Shown: positions 1-7,335, counted from the first letter of the stretch. The stretch: DNA of 24,105 bases from Candidatus Pacearchaeota archaeon (GCA_002686195.1 NZAS01000070.1:3018-27122), one strand, 5' to 3'. Numbers and translations are program-made. The notes: generated from the letters alone by a model not told the origin.

Positions 1-1197
1 CAATCTTCCCTCTCCTGAGGACTTCTCAGATGATTTTCTTGAAAGAGACAGAACGATATCAGAAACCATTGCCTTTCCATATGCCTCAGACATGTTTTCA
101 AGCCCTATAACTGATGAATTTGCTGAATCTCTATGAGCCTGACTTGCTGTCCAGACAGGTACATTTAAATCCATCGCAAAATTTCGTATTTCCTCATAGA
201 TTGATTTTAATTCATGTCTTAGGCTTTCATGCTTTCTTGATGATTTCATAATATCAGCATAGTCGATTATGACAAGGCTTGGAATAAATGATCTAAGAAG
301 TAGTTTTTCTAGATGGTTTCTTATTGTCATAATTGTTGCTGCACCCGTCGGAAATGACTTTATAATTAGCCTTCCGAGTTCCATGTCATCATACATAGAT
401 AGAATCTCATCCTTTCTATCTATTACATCATTATTTGGTATGCTGCAAAGATTTGAATCGTATCTTAACCCTACACATGTTTCAGACAGCTCAAGTGTAT
501 AGTGAACAACATTTTTCCCTATTCTTAGTGCCTCTGAACCCGCATGAACGAGAAAATGTGACTTTCCTCCCCCCGTGTTTGCGATAATAACACCTATCTC
601 CCCTCTTCCAAGACCTCCGTTCAGAACTCCTTTTTTATCAAGCTGCTTAATTCCAGTAGGACATGTTGATCTCGAAATCTTGGAAAATCTTAGATTTGTA
701 TCTTCAAGAAAATCATGGCCAATAGATGATGGTGTTCCAACTGCAAGAGCATCTTTTATCACATCAATAACAGACTCATACCTATCTGTTGATATTAATT
801 CAACTGCTTTCTCTAGTGCATCTTTTAATGCCTGCCTTTTGCAAAAGTCAAGAGTCTTATCCTTGACAAACTGAAGATCTCCCACGTCAGGATTTGACCT
901 AATCCTATGAAGAAACTCAACTATCTGGTCTCTTAAAAGAACATCATGGCCCTCACAAAGCTCATCTCTGATAATTGTTACAAGCAGTGACAGTGTTGGA
1001 AATGCCTTATACTGCTCATAATAGTCAAAATATTTTTTTGTTAAATATTTTAGGTATCTTACATCAAAGTAATCAGATGTCATTACCTCAGATGTTTGAG
1101 CTGCCCATGTCTTATCTGTAAGCAAACACTGAAATATTTTCTCCTGGAATTGCTTTCCATACTGCTTGAAGTGTGCTGCTGATGTATTTTCGCTCAC
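1..1197 (-). CDS. 41: DnaB-family replicative DNA helicase (T4 gp41-like), C-terminus cut by window edge
   Basis: The frame is open from a GTG at 1197 to the window edge (399 residues, C-terminus missing). It encodes a RecA-fold hexameric helicase that would unwind the phage replication fork. Residues 1-150 are the helical N-terminal domain. A Walker A motif IIANTGGGKS lies near residues 204-213, with Lys212. A DnaB-type TLELS with the likely catalytic Glu236 follows, then Walker B SLVIIDYADIM around 307-317 with Asp312, and TASQAHRDS with the DnaB-type Gln near 350. The family is clear from these ordered motifs. The GTG start is inferred: it overlaps the RNase H stop codon as GTGA, a typical 4-nt coupled junction, and there is no ATG nearby in frame. 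The rest of the DnaB domain lies outside the window. T4 gp41 is the functional analogue; I am less sure of direct orthology. Confidence 0.9.
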   Translation of the reverse strand, partial: MSENTSAAHFKQYGKQFQEKIFQCLLTDKTWAAQTSEVMTSDYFDVRYLKYLTKKYFDYYEQYKAFPTLSLLVTIIRDELCEGHDVLLRDQIVEFLHRIRSNPDVGDLQFVKDKTLDFCKRQALKDALEKAVELISTDRYESVIDVIKDALAVGTPSSIGHDFLEDTNLRFSKISRSTCPTGIKQLDKKGVLNGGLGRGEIGVIIANTGGGKSHFLVHAGSEALRIGKNVVHYTLELSETCVGLRYDSNLCSIPNNDVIDRKDEILSMYDDMELGRLIIKSFPTGAATIMTIRNHLEKLLLRSFIPSLVIIDYADIMKSSRKHESLRHELKSIYEEIRNFAMDLNVPVWTASQAHRDSANSSVIGLENMSEAYGKAMVSDIVLSLSRKSSEKSSGEGRL

Positions 1198-2159
1198 ATC
1201 TTTTCCATATTCTTACATGCCAAAAACATTCTATCAACATTAAATGTCTGAACTCCCTCACGAATAAGGATTCTCATTGTCTTAATTTTATCTCTTACCG
1301 GCTCAAACATATCAATTCCATCATTAATCTTCTTTATCTGCGTTCCAGATAGATTTGCTGTGTCAAGTAATATTAACTTCCAATTTCTTATAATTACACT
1401 CTCAGATTCAATAATATTCAAATATGCCTTGACTTTACTTCCAGAATTGACCATATCTCTTGCATAATCGATGATGTCGCGTATCATAATGTCTTCACAT
1501 TCACCTAAGCTTGGAAATCGTTTTGCCAGCGTTTTAAATCCGACACCTTTAACACCGCCAATATTATCTGCAGGATCGCCGCAAATTGACTTTGCAAGAC
1601 AAAAGTTTTGCGGTGCTATTTTAAATTTTTCCCTTACCTCTTTTGATGTAACTAGCTTTTTCCATGTTGGGGAGAATATAATAGTATTCTTGTCTAGTAG
1701 CTGATAAAAATCCTTATCTGACGAAATTATTAGCTTTTTGCTGTCTGAATATGTGTATTTGCAAATATACCCTATCACATCATCTGCTTCACAGTCTGGA
1801 ACATATAGCTGACATACAGGAGAATTGTTCAATAGTTCAATAATAAGTGATACTTGCCCATTTCTATTTTGTACAGTGTCTGGAAGCTCATCATTATAAA
1901 ATCTATTTAGCTTTGCGGGCCTTCTCTTTTTCTTATATTCTGAATAAATTGATCTCTTTCTGGCTGACCCACCTGACTCCCATACAACAATTGTCTTTCT
2001 TGGATTGTATGTCTCAATCATTCCTGTCATTGAATATAGAAATCCTACAACACCTCCGACCTGCTCTCCTGTTGATGAAACAGCAGGATTTGCCACAAAA
2101 TGACGAGTAAAAAGATTTAGTCCATCAATAATGAGAATTAGATCACGAGGCTCTCCCAA
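1194..2159 (-). CDS. rnh: 5'-3' exonuclease / flap endonuclease (T4 RNase H-like)
   Basis: This 321-residue protein belongs to the FEN1/T5 exonuclease/T4 RNase H family, which removes RNA primers and 5' flaps from lagging-strand fragments. The metal-binding acidic motifs appear in family order: LIIDGLNLFTRHF (about 9-21), a basic arch segment with SEYKKKRRPA, DCEADDVIGYI (about 122-132), ISSDKDFYQLL (about 145-155), and GDPADNIGGVKGVGFKT, the helix-hairpin-helix DNA-binding region. The length matches T4 RNase H (about 305). The start codon is TTG at 2159. It follows the RecA C-terminal gene's stop by 3 nt, has an AGAGGA ribosome site about 8 nt upstream, and allows the first beta strand (LILIIDG) to sit where the family needs it. 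It overlaps the helicase start by 4 nt, suggesting translational coupling in a replication operon. Confidence 0.93.
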   Translation of the reverse strand: MGEPRDLILIIDGLNLFTRHFVANPAVSSTGEQVGGVVGFLYSMTGMIETYNPRKTIVVWESGGSARKRSIYSEYKKKRRPAKLNRFYNDELPDTVQNRNGQVSLIIELLNNSPVCQLYVPDCEADDVIGYICKYTYSDSKKLIISSDKDFYQLLDKNTIIFSPTWKKLVTSKEVREKFKIAPQNFCLAKSICGDPADNIGGVKGVGFKTLAKRFPSLGECEDIMIRDIIDYARDMVNSGSKVKAYLNIIESESVIIRNWKLILLDTANLSGTQIKKINDGIDMFEPVRDKIKTMRILIREGVQTFNVDRMFLACKNMEKM

Positions 2160-2162
2160 CTT

Positions 2163-3128
2163 TTAGTCCTCTGGGTTATCAATTAAGATCTCATCTGAGA
2201 CTGATCTCATTTCCTCATATGAGTCTACATCTATATCTGCATCGTCTAAGCTAAACTTTTTAACCATCGCTCTTTCAAGCAAGTCATCAATATATGAGCT
2301 ATACTTAGAATCGTTCATAATATCACAAAACTCATTTTTTCTAAATTTTTTCTCTAAGACTACTTCACCGGTCTTTGTATCTGTTACAGATATGGTCTTC
2401 CAGCCGCCTGTTCCACCTAGAAGGATTTCCTTATCATCAACTGTCTCTGACCCATGCTTTCGTAATAGATCAAAGACTTGTTCATGTTCCTTAATGCCAA
2501 CGCCAAAGTGAATCTCAAAATTTATCTTTCTAAAGGGCGGTGCAACTTTATTTTTAATTGTCTTAGCTGACACGTGAATTCCGATAACATCATCACCATC
2601 TTTTATCTGCTGACCCGCGCCGAGCTTTATTCTAGTTGAAGCATGAAAGGGTATTGCGCGACCTCCAGGAGTTGTGTCTGGATCTCCGTACAATGTGTTG
2701 TGAGATAGAACTCCATTAGAATAATAACAGTTAGTTCCATCAACTTCAATATCAGCAATATCAGTCATGTCATCGCTTCTGGTAACTTGGCACTTTAGCC
2801 ACCCCTCATCTGTCATGACAAATACTTCATCTTGACCAGCTAGCTCAATTGCTTCAACCCAAGCGCTGGATTCACTATCGAAAAATCTTACTTGATACTT
2901 GTGCAAAGGCGATGATCTTACTAAAAGGGTTCCATCTTCTCTAGACAGATCGTAAGAAGCGGTCGCTGATTTTCTTACGATTTTCGTAATGTCTCTCCAG
3001 CACTTTTTCTTTTTTTCAAAATCGTACGATCTGATTTCCCAGCCTGACACTTCAATTGGTTCATTTAGCGGCATTGAGCTGAAGTCATGCCCCATCTCAG
3101 AAAATAATTTATCTAATGTTAAGTTCAT
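2163..3128 (-). CDS. uvsX: C-intein fused to C-terminal part of RecA/UvsX recombinase (second half of fractured gene)
   Basis: The 321-residue product has two parts. Residues 1-144 are a C-intein: a block B-like segment GTLLVRSSPLHKYQV (66-80) with Ser-Pro-Leu-His in place of the usual TxxH, then blocks F/G ending IADIEVDGTNCYY and NGVLSHN, with penultimate His143 and terminal Asn144. Thr145 is the +1 nucleophile. Residues 145-321 are RecA sequence: TLYGDPDTTPGGRAIPFH is the L2 DNA-binding loop, and KNKVAPPFR followed by FEIHFGVGI is the conserved RecA strand region. The start is secure: an in-frame TAA lies two codons upstream and AAGGAG precedes the ATG by about 10 nt. It overlaps the endonuclease gene by 20 nt. 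This half has no Walker motifs and cannot work alone. Splicing in trans with the product of 4170-4838 is inferred, not shown. Confidence 0.93.
   Translation of the reverse strand: MNLTLDKLFSEMGHDFSSMPLNEPIEVSGWEIRSYDFEKKKKCWRDITKIVRKSATASYDLSREDGTLLVRSSPLHKYQVRFFDSESSAWVEAIELAGQDEVFVMTDEGWLKCQVTRSDDMTDIADIEVDGTNCYYSNGVLSHNTLYGDPDTTPGGRAIPFHASTRIKLGAGQQIKDGDDVIGIHVSAKTIKNKVAPPFRKINFEIHFGVGIKEHEQVFDLLRKHGSETVDDKEILLGGTGGWKTISVTDTKTGEVVLEKKFRKNEFCDIMNDSKYSSYIDDLLERAMVKKFSLDDADIDVDSYEEMRSVSDEILIDNPED
2697..3128 (-). other. C-terminal split-intein segment (144 residues)
   Basis: This region encodes the C-intein inside the downstream recA gene. It carries all the splicing blocks except A: the block B His76, Asp126 in block F, and the terminal His143-Asn144 followed by Thr145. 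The usual block G 'TH' position reads Thr-Asn (132-133). About 65 residues precede block B, which is what normally lies between blocks A and B in a contiguous intein, so the break falls directly after block A. No LAGLIDADG or HNH endonuclease domain is present between blocks B and F; the segment is a mini-intein. Confidence 0.9.
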
Positions 3129-4122
3129 TTTTTATCTGCTCCTTTATTCTGTTAAATGCGTGATAATCATTTTCGTTTATTGATTTCTCCCAAATATAGA
3201 TCAGGTGATATCCCATATCTTTTGCATATTGTCGCTTAAGATAATCTCTTCTTTGAGCGGTTTTTTGCCACTCGTTTATAGGTCCATTAACATAGACTTT
3301 CGGATTGCAATGCCAATAATCTCCATTTACTTCTAAAAGGATATTTGTATCAACTATCCAAAAATCATATTCCCACTTTGAATTTGGCGACAGGTAATGC
3401 CACTGTTTGTAATCGATATCTTTATCTTCTAGCCATTCTCTAACATATTTTTCTGTTTTTGGTTCAATACCAAACATAGAAACTCTTGGACGCTGTCTGA
3501 CATAGTCGATGTCTAGCTTGTTAAGAATATTTTCTGTTTGCTTATGCCCTCTTCCTATAAATTTTGCAATATCTTTATAGTGAACACCATCACCTGCTAG
3601 CTGAATTATCTTTTCTGTCTCTACACGCCTAAGGTCCCGTGGCAAAAACTTAATTGGGCCTGAAGTCATGCAGTGTTCGTGCTTTAGCCTTCTGTATACC
3701 CTTCCTTTGATCCCCGTTATACTCATAATTTCTTTGTCAGTAACATACTGCACATCCCACAGCTCTTTTAGCTTTTTTATAGCTTTGATTGAAATCTTCG
3801 TCTTCTTTGCTTCACTGATCTTTTTAGCTTTTTTGGGAGTACAAGGTTTTGAATTTCCTATTGCAATCTTTTGCTTAGTTAGCTCAGTATGTTTTCTACC
3901 TTTTCTCAGCTTAAAAGAACATTTATTAGAACATACCTTTCTATCTTCATAACCCTTCCACGTCTTGTTGGGTATTTCTTTTTGACATATAGCACAAAAT
4001 TTTGTTTTTACTAATTTTTCTTTTTCTTTTTTTAAACATGCTCTACAAGTAGTCTTGCCCAATTTTGACTGCAATCGATTGTCGCAAATAGCACAAGTAG
4101 AATTTTTATTAGTTGAGCCCAT
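3109..4122 (-). CDS. Vsr-like (EDxHD-type) homing endonuclease inserted between the split recA halves
   Basis: The 337-residue protein is a predicted site-specific homing endonuclease. The N-terminus has two Cys4 zinc-finger-like clusters (C10/C13/C26/C29 and C43/C46/C64/C68). A basic NUMOD3-like stretch RKGRKHTELTKQKIA (73-87) follows, then two helix-turn-helix-like segments (about 125-150 and 165-205) for DNA contact. The C-terminal nuclease domain (about 218-315) includes EYDFWIVDTN, LLEVNGDYWHCNP and a late GYHLIYIWEKS. Asp253, His271 and a nearby acidic residue are candidates for the EDxHD active site of the I-Bth0305I family, related to very-short-patch-repair nucleases. Such genes are known between split-intein halves in 'fractured' phage genes. 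Its expected target is an uninterrupted recA at the matching position. It has a promoter-like element just upstream and no clear ribosome site. Cleavage activity and target are inferred. Confidence 0.88.
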   Translation of the reverse strand: MGSTNKNSTCAICDNRLQSKLGKTTCRACLKKEKEKLVKTKFCAICQKEIPNKTWKGYEDRKVCSNKCSFKLRKGRKHTELTKQKIAIGNSKPCTPKKAKKISEAKKTKISIKAIKKLKELWDVQYVTDKEIMSITGIKGRVYRRLKHEHCMTSGPIKFLPRDLRRVETEKIIQLAGDGVHYKDIAKFIGRGHKQTENILNKLDIDYVRQRPRVSMFGIEPKTEKYVREWLEDKDIDYKQWHYLSPNSKWEYDFWIVDTNILLEVNGDYWHCNPKVYVNGPINEWQKTAQRRDYLKRQYAKDMGYHLIYIWEKSINENDYHAFNRIKEQIKNELNIR

Positions 4123-4129
4123 ATGTTCT

Positions 4130-4157
4130 ATTATATCTTCTAAACTAGGTATGTAAA
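4130..4157 (-). promoter_or_regulatory. Sigma70-like promoter for the Vsr-like endonuclease gene
   Basis: On the minus strand TTTACA (4157-4152, five of six matches to TTGACA), a 16-nt spacer and a perfect TATAAT (4135-4130) lie in the 47-nt gap after the recA N-half. Only 7 nt separate TATAAT from the ATG at 4122. Transcripts would therefore begin at or within a base or two of the start codon, giving a leaderless or nearly leaderless mRNA. The same hexamers with the same spacer occur before the second endonuclease gene. Confidence 0.5.
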
Positions 4158-4169
4158 ACTAGCTATCAT

Positions 4170-4838
4170 CTATTTTCTTCTAGCTTCTACCCTAGTGTCT
4201 GGACTGACACACCCTATCTTTGTGCGTACCTGGTTCAAAATAACAAAAAGAACATTTTGATTTGCAATCACACCTGTTATTTTTCTCATTCCTTTTGATA
4301 TCGCCCGGGCTTGCAGCCCTATTGATTCCTTATCATAATCACCCAGAAGCTCAGCCTTCGGAGAAGAAGCAGCAACAGAATCCCACACAATTGTAACCGG
4401 GATATCCTTATTCATCGCTTTTGCCTTCATTATTGTCGACTCAGCAATTGATAGCACTTCTTCAGTGCAGTGAGTATCGACATACACAAAGCGCTTCGAC
4501 ACATCGACGCCTAACATACCAAGATTTTCTACGCTTGTTGCATTTTCAGTGTCAATATAAACTACTATGCCACCCAATTTTTGAGTTGATGCAGCAATTT
4601 GTGTTGCTATATGAGACTTACCAATAGATGGCGGCCCAAAGATCTCTATGATTCTTCCCTCCGGGAGGCCGCCATCTCGTCTATTTGAACAGATATAATC
4701 TAAAAGCTTTGACCCTGTAGGGATCCAACGCTTAACATGTGTAGGTGATTCATCACATGACAGATTATATGCAACTCTGGAGCCGTGCTCCTTGTTGAGG
4801 GCACTTATAAGATCAGACGTGAAGTCTTTTTTTGACAT
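4170..4838 (-). CDS. uvsX: N-terminal part of RecA/UvsX recombinase ending in a 13-residue N-intein (first half of fractured gene)
   Basis: The 222-residue product holds the ATPase core of a RecA-type strand-exchange protein, which drives recombination-dependent replication and repair. Residues 1-209 are RecA: Walker A GPPSIGKS (68-75), IVVYIDTENA with the catalytic-type Glu near 98, Walker B PVTIVWDSVAA around 147-157, and LNQVRTKIG (201-209), which leads into loop L2. At Cys210 the sequence switches to intein block A, CVSPDTRV, and stops after 13 residues at a TAG. The missing L2 loop and C-terminal region resume in the gene at 2163-3128 after its intein. Joined, the exteins give 209+177=386 residues, close to T4 UvsX (about 390) and a little longer than E. 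coli RecA. An AGGA site lies about 8-10 nt upstream of the ATG. The L2 sequence is closer to bacterial RecA than to T4 UvsX. Confidence 0.94.
   Translation of the reverse strand: MSKKDFTSDLISALNKEHGSRVAYNLSCDESPTHVKRWIPTGSKLLDYICSNRRDGGLPEGRIIEIFGPPSIGKSHIATQIAASTQKLGGIVVYIDTENATSVENLGMLGVDVSKRFVYVDTHCTEEVLSIAESTIMKAKAMNKDIPVTIVWDSVAASSPKAELLGDYDKESIGLQARAISKGMRKITGVIANQNVLFVILNQVRTKIGCVSPDTRVEARRK
4173..4211 (-). other. N-terminal split-intein segment (13 residues)
   Basis: Thirteen codons from Cys210 to the TAG stop encode the N-intein. CVSPDTRV is a clean block A: the first-residue Cys is the splicing nucleophile, and Asp-Thr-x-Val matches the family pattern. The basic tail EARRK ends it. 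The reading frame after the stop closes again within about 10 codons, so no hidden longer N-intein exists here. Confidence 0.88.
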
Positions 4839-4870
4839 TTTGCTTTCCTAAGAACAAGCTCTAATATTAG

Positions 4871-5644
4871 CTATTCATCATCAATTAGATCAGCAAATGC
4901 CTCATCAATAGACCCATATCTCGTCGAATCTGACGTTGTTGAAGTTGTGGCATTTTCATTAGATGAGTCTGTGGACGACTCTTCATCATCTTCGTCGCCC
5001 AGCCAGTCATTAATGATTTTTGACAGCTCATCATACGACTTACATTGAAACATATCAGAGGGATCTGCCATGTTGCTAAGCCATTCACTTGCCTGTGATG
5101 AATCTGTAGACAGCATTGACTCCTTGCCTCTCGGGCGTACTTCAGTCATCGACCACTGTCTTCCAGGCTGCTTTGTGCATGTTACCTTGATATCACGACC
5201 AGTCTGGGGATCTGTAATGTCCCCATAATCCTCATCAAGCATCAGCCCTAGAAGGTTTTGGTAAACTGTCTTTCCAAACCCCCAGATCTGAACACCTTTA
5301 TCCTCTTCTCCCCTGACAATTACAGGAGCATATGTTCTCATCTTTGGATAGAGCTTCTTTGCTAGCTCATATGATTCCTTTTCTCCGTCTTCTCGTAGCT
5401 TTGTAATGAGCTCTTGAATAGGATCCGGATCATCAAACTGATATGGTGCGAGAAGACCCCTTTCGTTTCCAATATTGTAATAGAACCACAGCTCCTTAAA
5501 AGGTTGGCCATCATTATCAGGAAATGACAAAAGTCTAACTGTGTGTTCTTCCCCCTCCTGCGGCCTCCATGTTCTAGATCTATTCTTATTTGTTCCGCTC
5601 AATCTCTCAAGCTTTTTACGAATTGCATCAAAATCAACTGACAT
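4871..5644 (-). CDS. 32: Single-stranded DNA-binding protein (T4 gp32-like)
   Basis: The 257-residue protein resembles the gp32 family, which coats single-stranded DNA at forks and loads partner proteins. The N-terminus is basic (RKKLERLSG, NKNRSRTW; about 9-26), the likely cooperativity arm. The OB-fold core includes VRLLSFPDNDGQPFKELWFYY (in two parts around 36-56), MRTYAPVIV (102-110) and VQIWGFGKTVYQNLL (118-132). The C-terminus (215-257) is a Ser/Thr-rich acidic tail ending ADLIDDE, the partner-binding tail typical of SSBs. Only two cysteines are present (156, 201), so the zinc cluster of T4 gp32 is missing. AAGGAG lies 7 nt before the ATG. It sits directly upstream of recA, which fits joint action in strand exchange. 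Confidence 0.85.
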   Translation of the reverse strand: MSVDFDAIRKKLERLSGTNKNRSRTWRPQEGEEHTVRLLSFPDNDGQPFKELWFYYNIGNERGLLAPYQFDDPDPIQELITKLREDGEKESYELAKKLYPKMRTYAPVIVRGEEDKGVQIWGFGKTVYQNLLGLMLDEDYGDITDPQTGRDIKVTCTKQPGRQWSMTEVRPRGKESMLSTDSSQASEWLSNMADPSDMFQCKSYDELSKIINDWLGDEDDEESSTDSSNENATTSTTSDSTRYGSIDEAFADLIDDE

Positions 5645-5722
5645 TTTAAAACTCCTTAGTGTTTAATTTATAGTTTTTAGTTCGCTAATGATATTATCTT
5701 AATTTATCTTAATGTTCAAATT
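5645..5722 (-). promoter_or_regulatory. 78-nt AT-rich leader of the SSB gene with possible promoter elements
   Basis: This is one of the larger gaps in the window. On the minus strand it contains TTGAAC, a 17-nt spacer and TAATAT (each four of six to the sigma70 hexamers), two direct copies of TTAAGATAA, and TATAAATT about 20 nt before the ATG, one base off the T4 late element TATAAATA. None is decisive in such AT-rich DNA. A dedicated promoter for the abundant SSB would make sense, but this is inference. Confidence 0.3.
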
Positions 5723-7306
5723 TTATCTTTTATTATTTTTGACAATTCCCTTTGCAAATTTCTCAGCAGACGTGTACTCTCTTTTGGGTCCGTCTGGATC
5801 TGCAAGGCTGCCGCCGCCAAAAAATTTTGCCGCGGTTTTTGTTCTTTTAATGTGTTGATCTTTGCCGCTTCTTCTTCCTGCTGCATCTGTTCCAAGCGGT
5901 GTTATTACGCCGGAAATTCCACCTGTTACAGAGTATTCATCAATATCGTCATCATCTTCATGATGTGACTCATGCTTCTCAATTTGAGAGATTGACTCTC
6001 TTATGAACGATCTTATTTCACTTAGGCCTAAATAGCTTGGATCTTTTGTTGCCACTGCCATGTATACATCACCTGCAGTTATATCTCCCACATTAACTTG
6101 TCTGGCTACATCTACTTCAGGGTAATCTTGTCTAACAGCATCATCTTTAATAGGTGCTGTCTTCTTTTCTATTTTTTCTTCTTTATCAGCGTCATCACGA
6201 ACATACATGTCACATGGGTTGCTATCAGCGTGGGTTGCATTTAATATTATTCCAAATCTTGATGTAGCTGCTACAGCTGCTGCACCTCTAATTGACGGAA
6301 TAAAAAATGCACCGCGCTTAATAAAAAGTCCAACATATGATGGACCAATAAAGTTATTTAAAATTCTCTCTATACCGGTCATTGTTGTTAGTTTGCTTAA
6401 AATTTCTGCAAACATATTGACAACGTTGTCAGGAGTAACTCTTACTGCTAAGGCTTTCTTTCCTGCTGTTGGCCATGCTGCTAAGATTTCAGCAACAACT
6501 GGCTTCAGTGAATTTACCATATCAGAAAGCTCCTTCCTAATATCTGCTTTTGTGCTAAAATCTAAATTGCTTTCTTGTCTAAAGTCTTGACAAATTTTTC
6601 CTATAAACTCTCTAAACTCATCTTCTCCTAATTGTCCTGACTCTATAAGAGATGTCCCTGTTCGAGTCTTTAATATGTCATTTGCTTCTTTGCTTTCTTG
6701 CCTGAAGTCTTGACTGTCAAAAAACAAGAGTATTGATGATATTATAGTTACAATTCCTTGAACAACAGGATTTGGAATCAGATCTAGGACAGATGTCACT
6801 CCGCCGACGACGCCGCGTATCGCAGTCTCAATACTTATCTCATTTAAAAGGTTGATATCTCTTGGATCAATATCGTATAGCTCCATCATCGTTGGAAGAC
6901 TATTCTCTCTAATTCTAAGATATGACCTTGGCTTTGAAAGTTTTCTTGTTCTCAAGGGCGTTACGTCATCAACAGATGTGCTGTCATATTCTTCACTGTG
7001 TGATTGATCACAAGATGTCTGGTCTGGGAACATAGTTCTATCAAACTCCTCCGGATCATATCCCCCTGCATTTTGACCAAGAAGAGATGAAAAATTTGCA
7101 TCCGCTGACTGTGTAGGTGATCCTGAGTCTCCCTGATAGTATGGTCTTCTATTTCGACCTATTTTATAATAGTAGTCATCGCCGCCGCCTATTGCGCCGC
7201 CTACAGGAATTGCAGTTCCTCGAGATGACCAGACACCATCACCTGATATATTGCTCATAGATGAGGCGTATTTCTTTTTAAATTCTTTTGATTTTAAGCG
7301 TGACAT
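5723..7306 (-). CDS. Unrecognised 527-residue protein with two hydrophobic segments
   Basis: I do not recognise this family. The N-terminal 120 residues are polar and low in complexity (Gly/Ser/Asp/Tyr-rich). A hydrophobic run NPVVQGIVTIISSILLFF (about 179-196) and a second apolar, small-residue-rich stretch (about 324-357, with FFIPSIRGAAAVAATSRFG) could be membrane-interacting. Between them the short motif QDFRQES occurs twice (199-205 and 240-246). The C-terminus (about 375-460) is highly charged, with HESHHEDDDDIDEY, and the last 45 residues are basic. It could be an internal, ejected or structural virion protein given the tail genes nearby, or a membrane-associated replication factor given SSB next door; the sequence does not decide. 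No good ribosome site is seen before the ATG at 7306; a hairpin sits there instead. Confidence 0.75.
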   Translation of the reverse strand: MSRLKSKEFKKKYASSMSNISGDGVWSSRGTAIPVGGAIGGGDDYYYKIGRNRRPYYQGDSGSPTQSADANFSSLLGQNAGGYDPEEFDRTMFPDQTSCDQSHSEEYDSTSVDDVTPLRTRKLSKPRSYLRIRENSLPTMMELYDIDPRDINLLNEISIETAIRGVVGGVTSVLDLIPNPVVQGIVTIISSILLFFDSQDFRQESKEANDILKTRTGTSLIESGQLGEDEFREFIGKICQDFRQESNLDFSTKADIRKELSDMVNSLKPVVAEILAAWPTAGKKALAVRVTPDNVVNMFAEILSKLTTMTGIERILNNFIGPSYVGLFIKRGAFFIPSIRGAAAVAATSRFGIILNATHADSNPCDMYVRDDADKEEKIEKKTAPIKDDAVRQDYPEVDVARQVNVGDITAGDVYMAVATKDPSYLGLSEIRSFIRESISQIEKHESHHEDDDDIDEYSVTGGISGVITPLGTDAAGRRSGKDQHIKRTKTAAKFFGGGSLADPDGPKREYTSAEKFAKGIVKNNKR

Positions 7307-7309
7307 CGC

Positions 7310-7335
7310 TTAATAAGTAGGCTATTACTTCTTAA
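7310..7335 (-). other. Stem-loop directly before the start of the 527-residue gene
   Basis: On the RNA strand TTAAGAAGTA and TACTTATTAA can pair (nine of ten positions, one G-A mismatch) around a 6-nt loop ATAGCC. The 3' arm ends 3 nt before the ATG at 7306, in the space where a ribosome site would be. It could control initiation or be a processing site; being AT-rich, it is only moderately stable. Confidence 0.35.

Noticed and set aside
269..874. Plus-strand frames over the helicase region
   Set aside because: They are antisense to the Walker A and B region of a clear DnaB-type helicase and show no protein features of their own.
3140..4169. Possibility that the recA break is a simple frameshift pseudogene
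   Set aside because: The halves are separated by a full nuclease gene, each has its own start and ribosome site or stop, and the intein blocks at both edges are intact.
4885..5088. Second minus-strand frame inside the SSB gene
   Set aside because: It is a shifted-frame shadow of the acidic tail of the SSB, without its own start signals.
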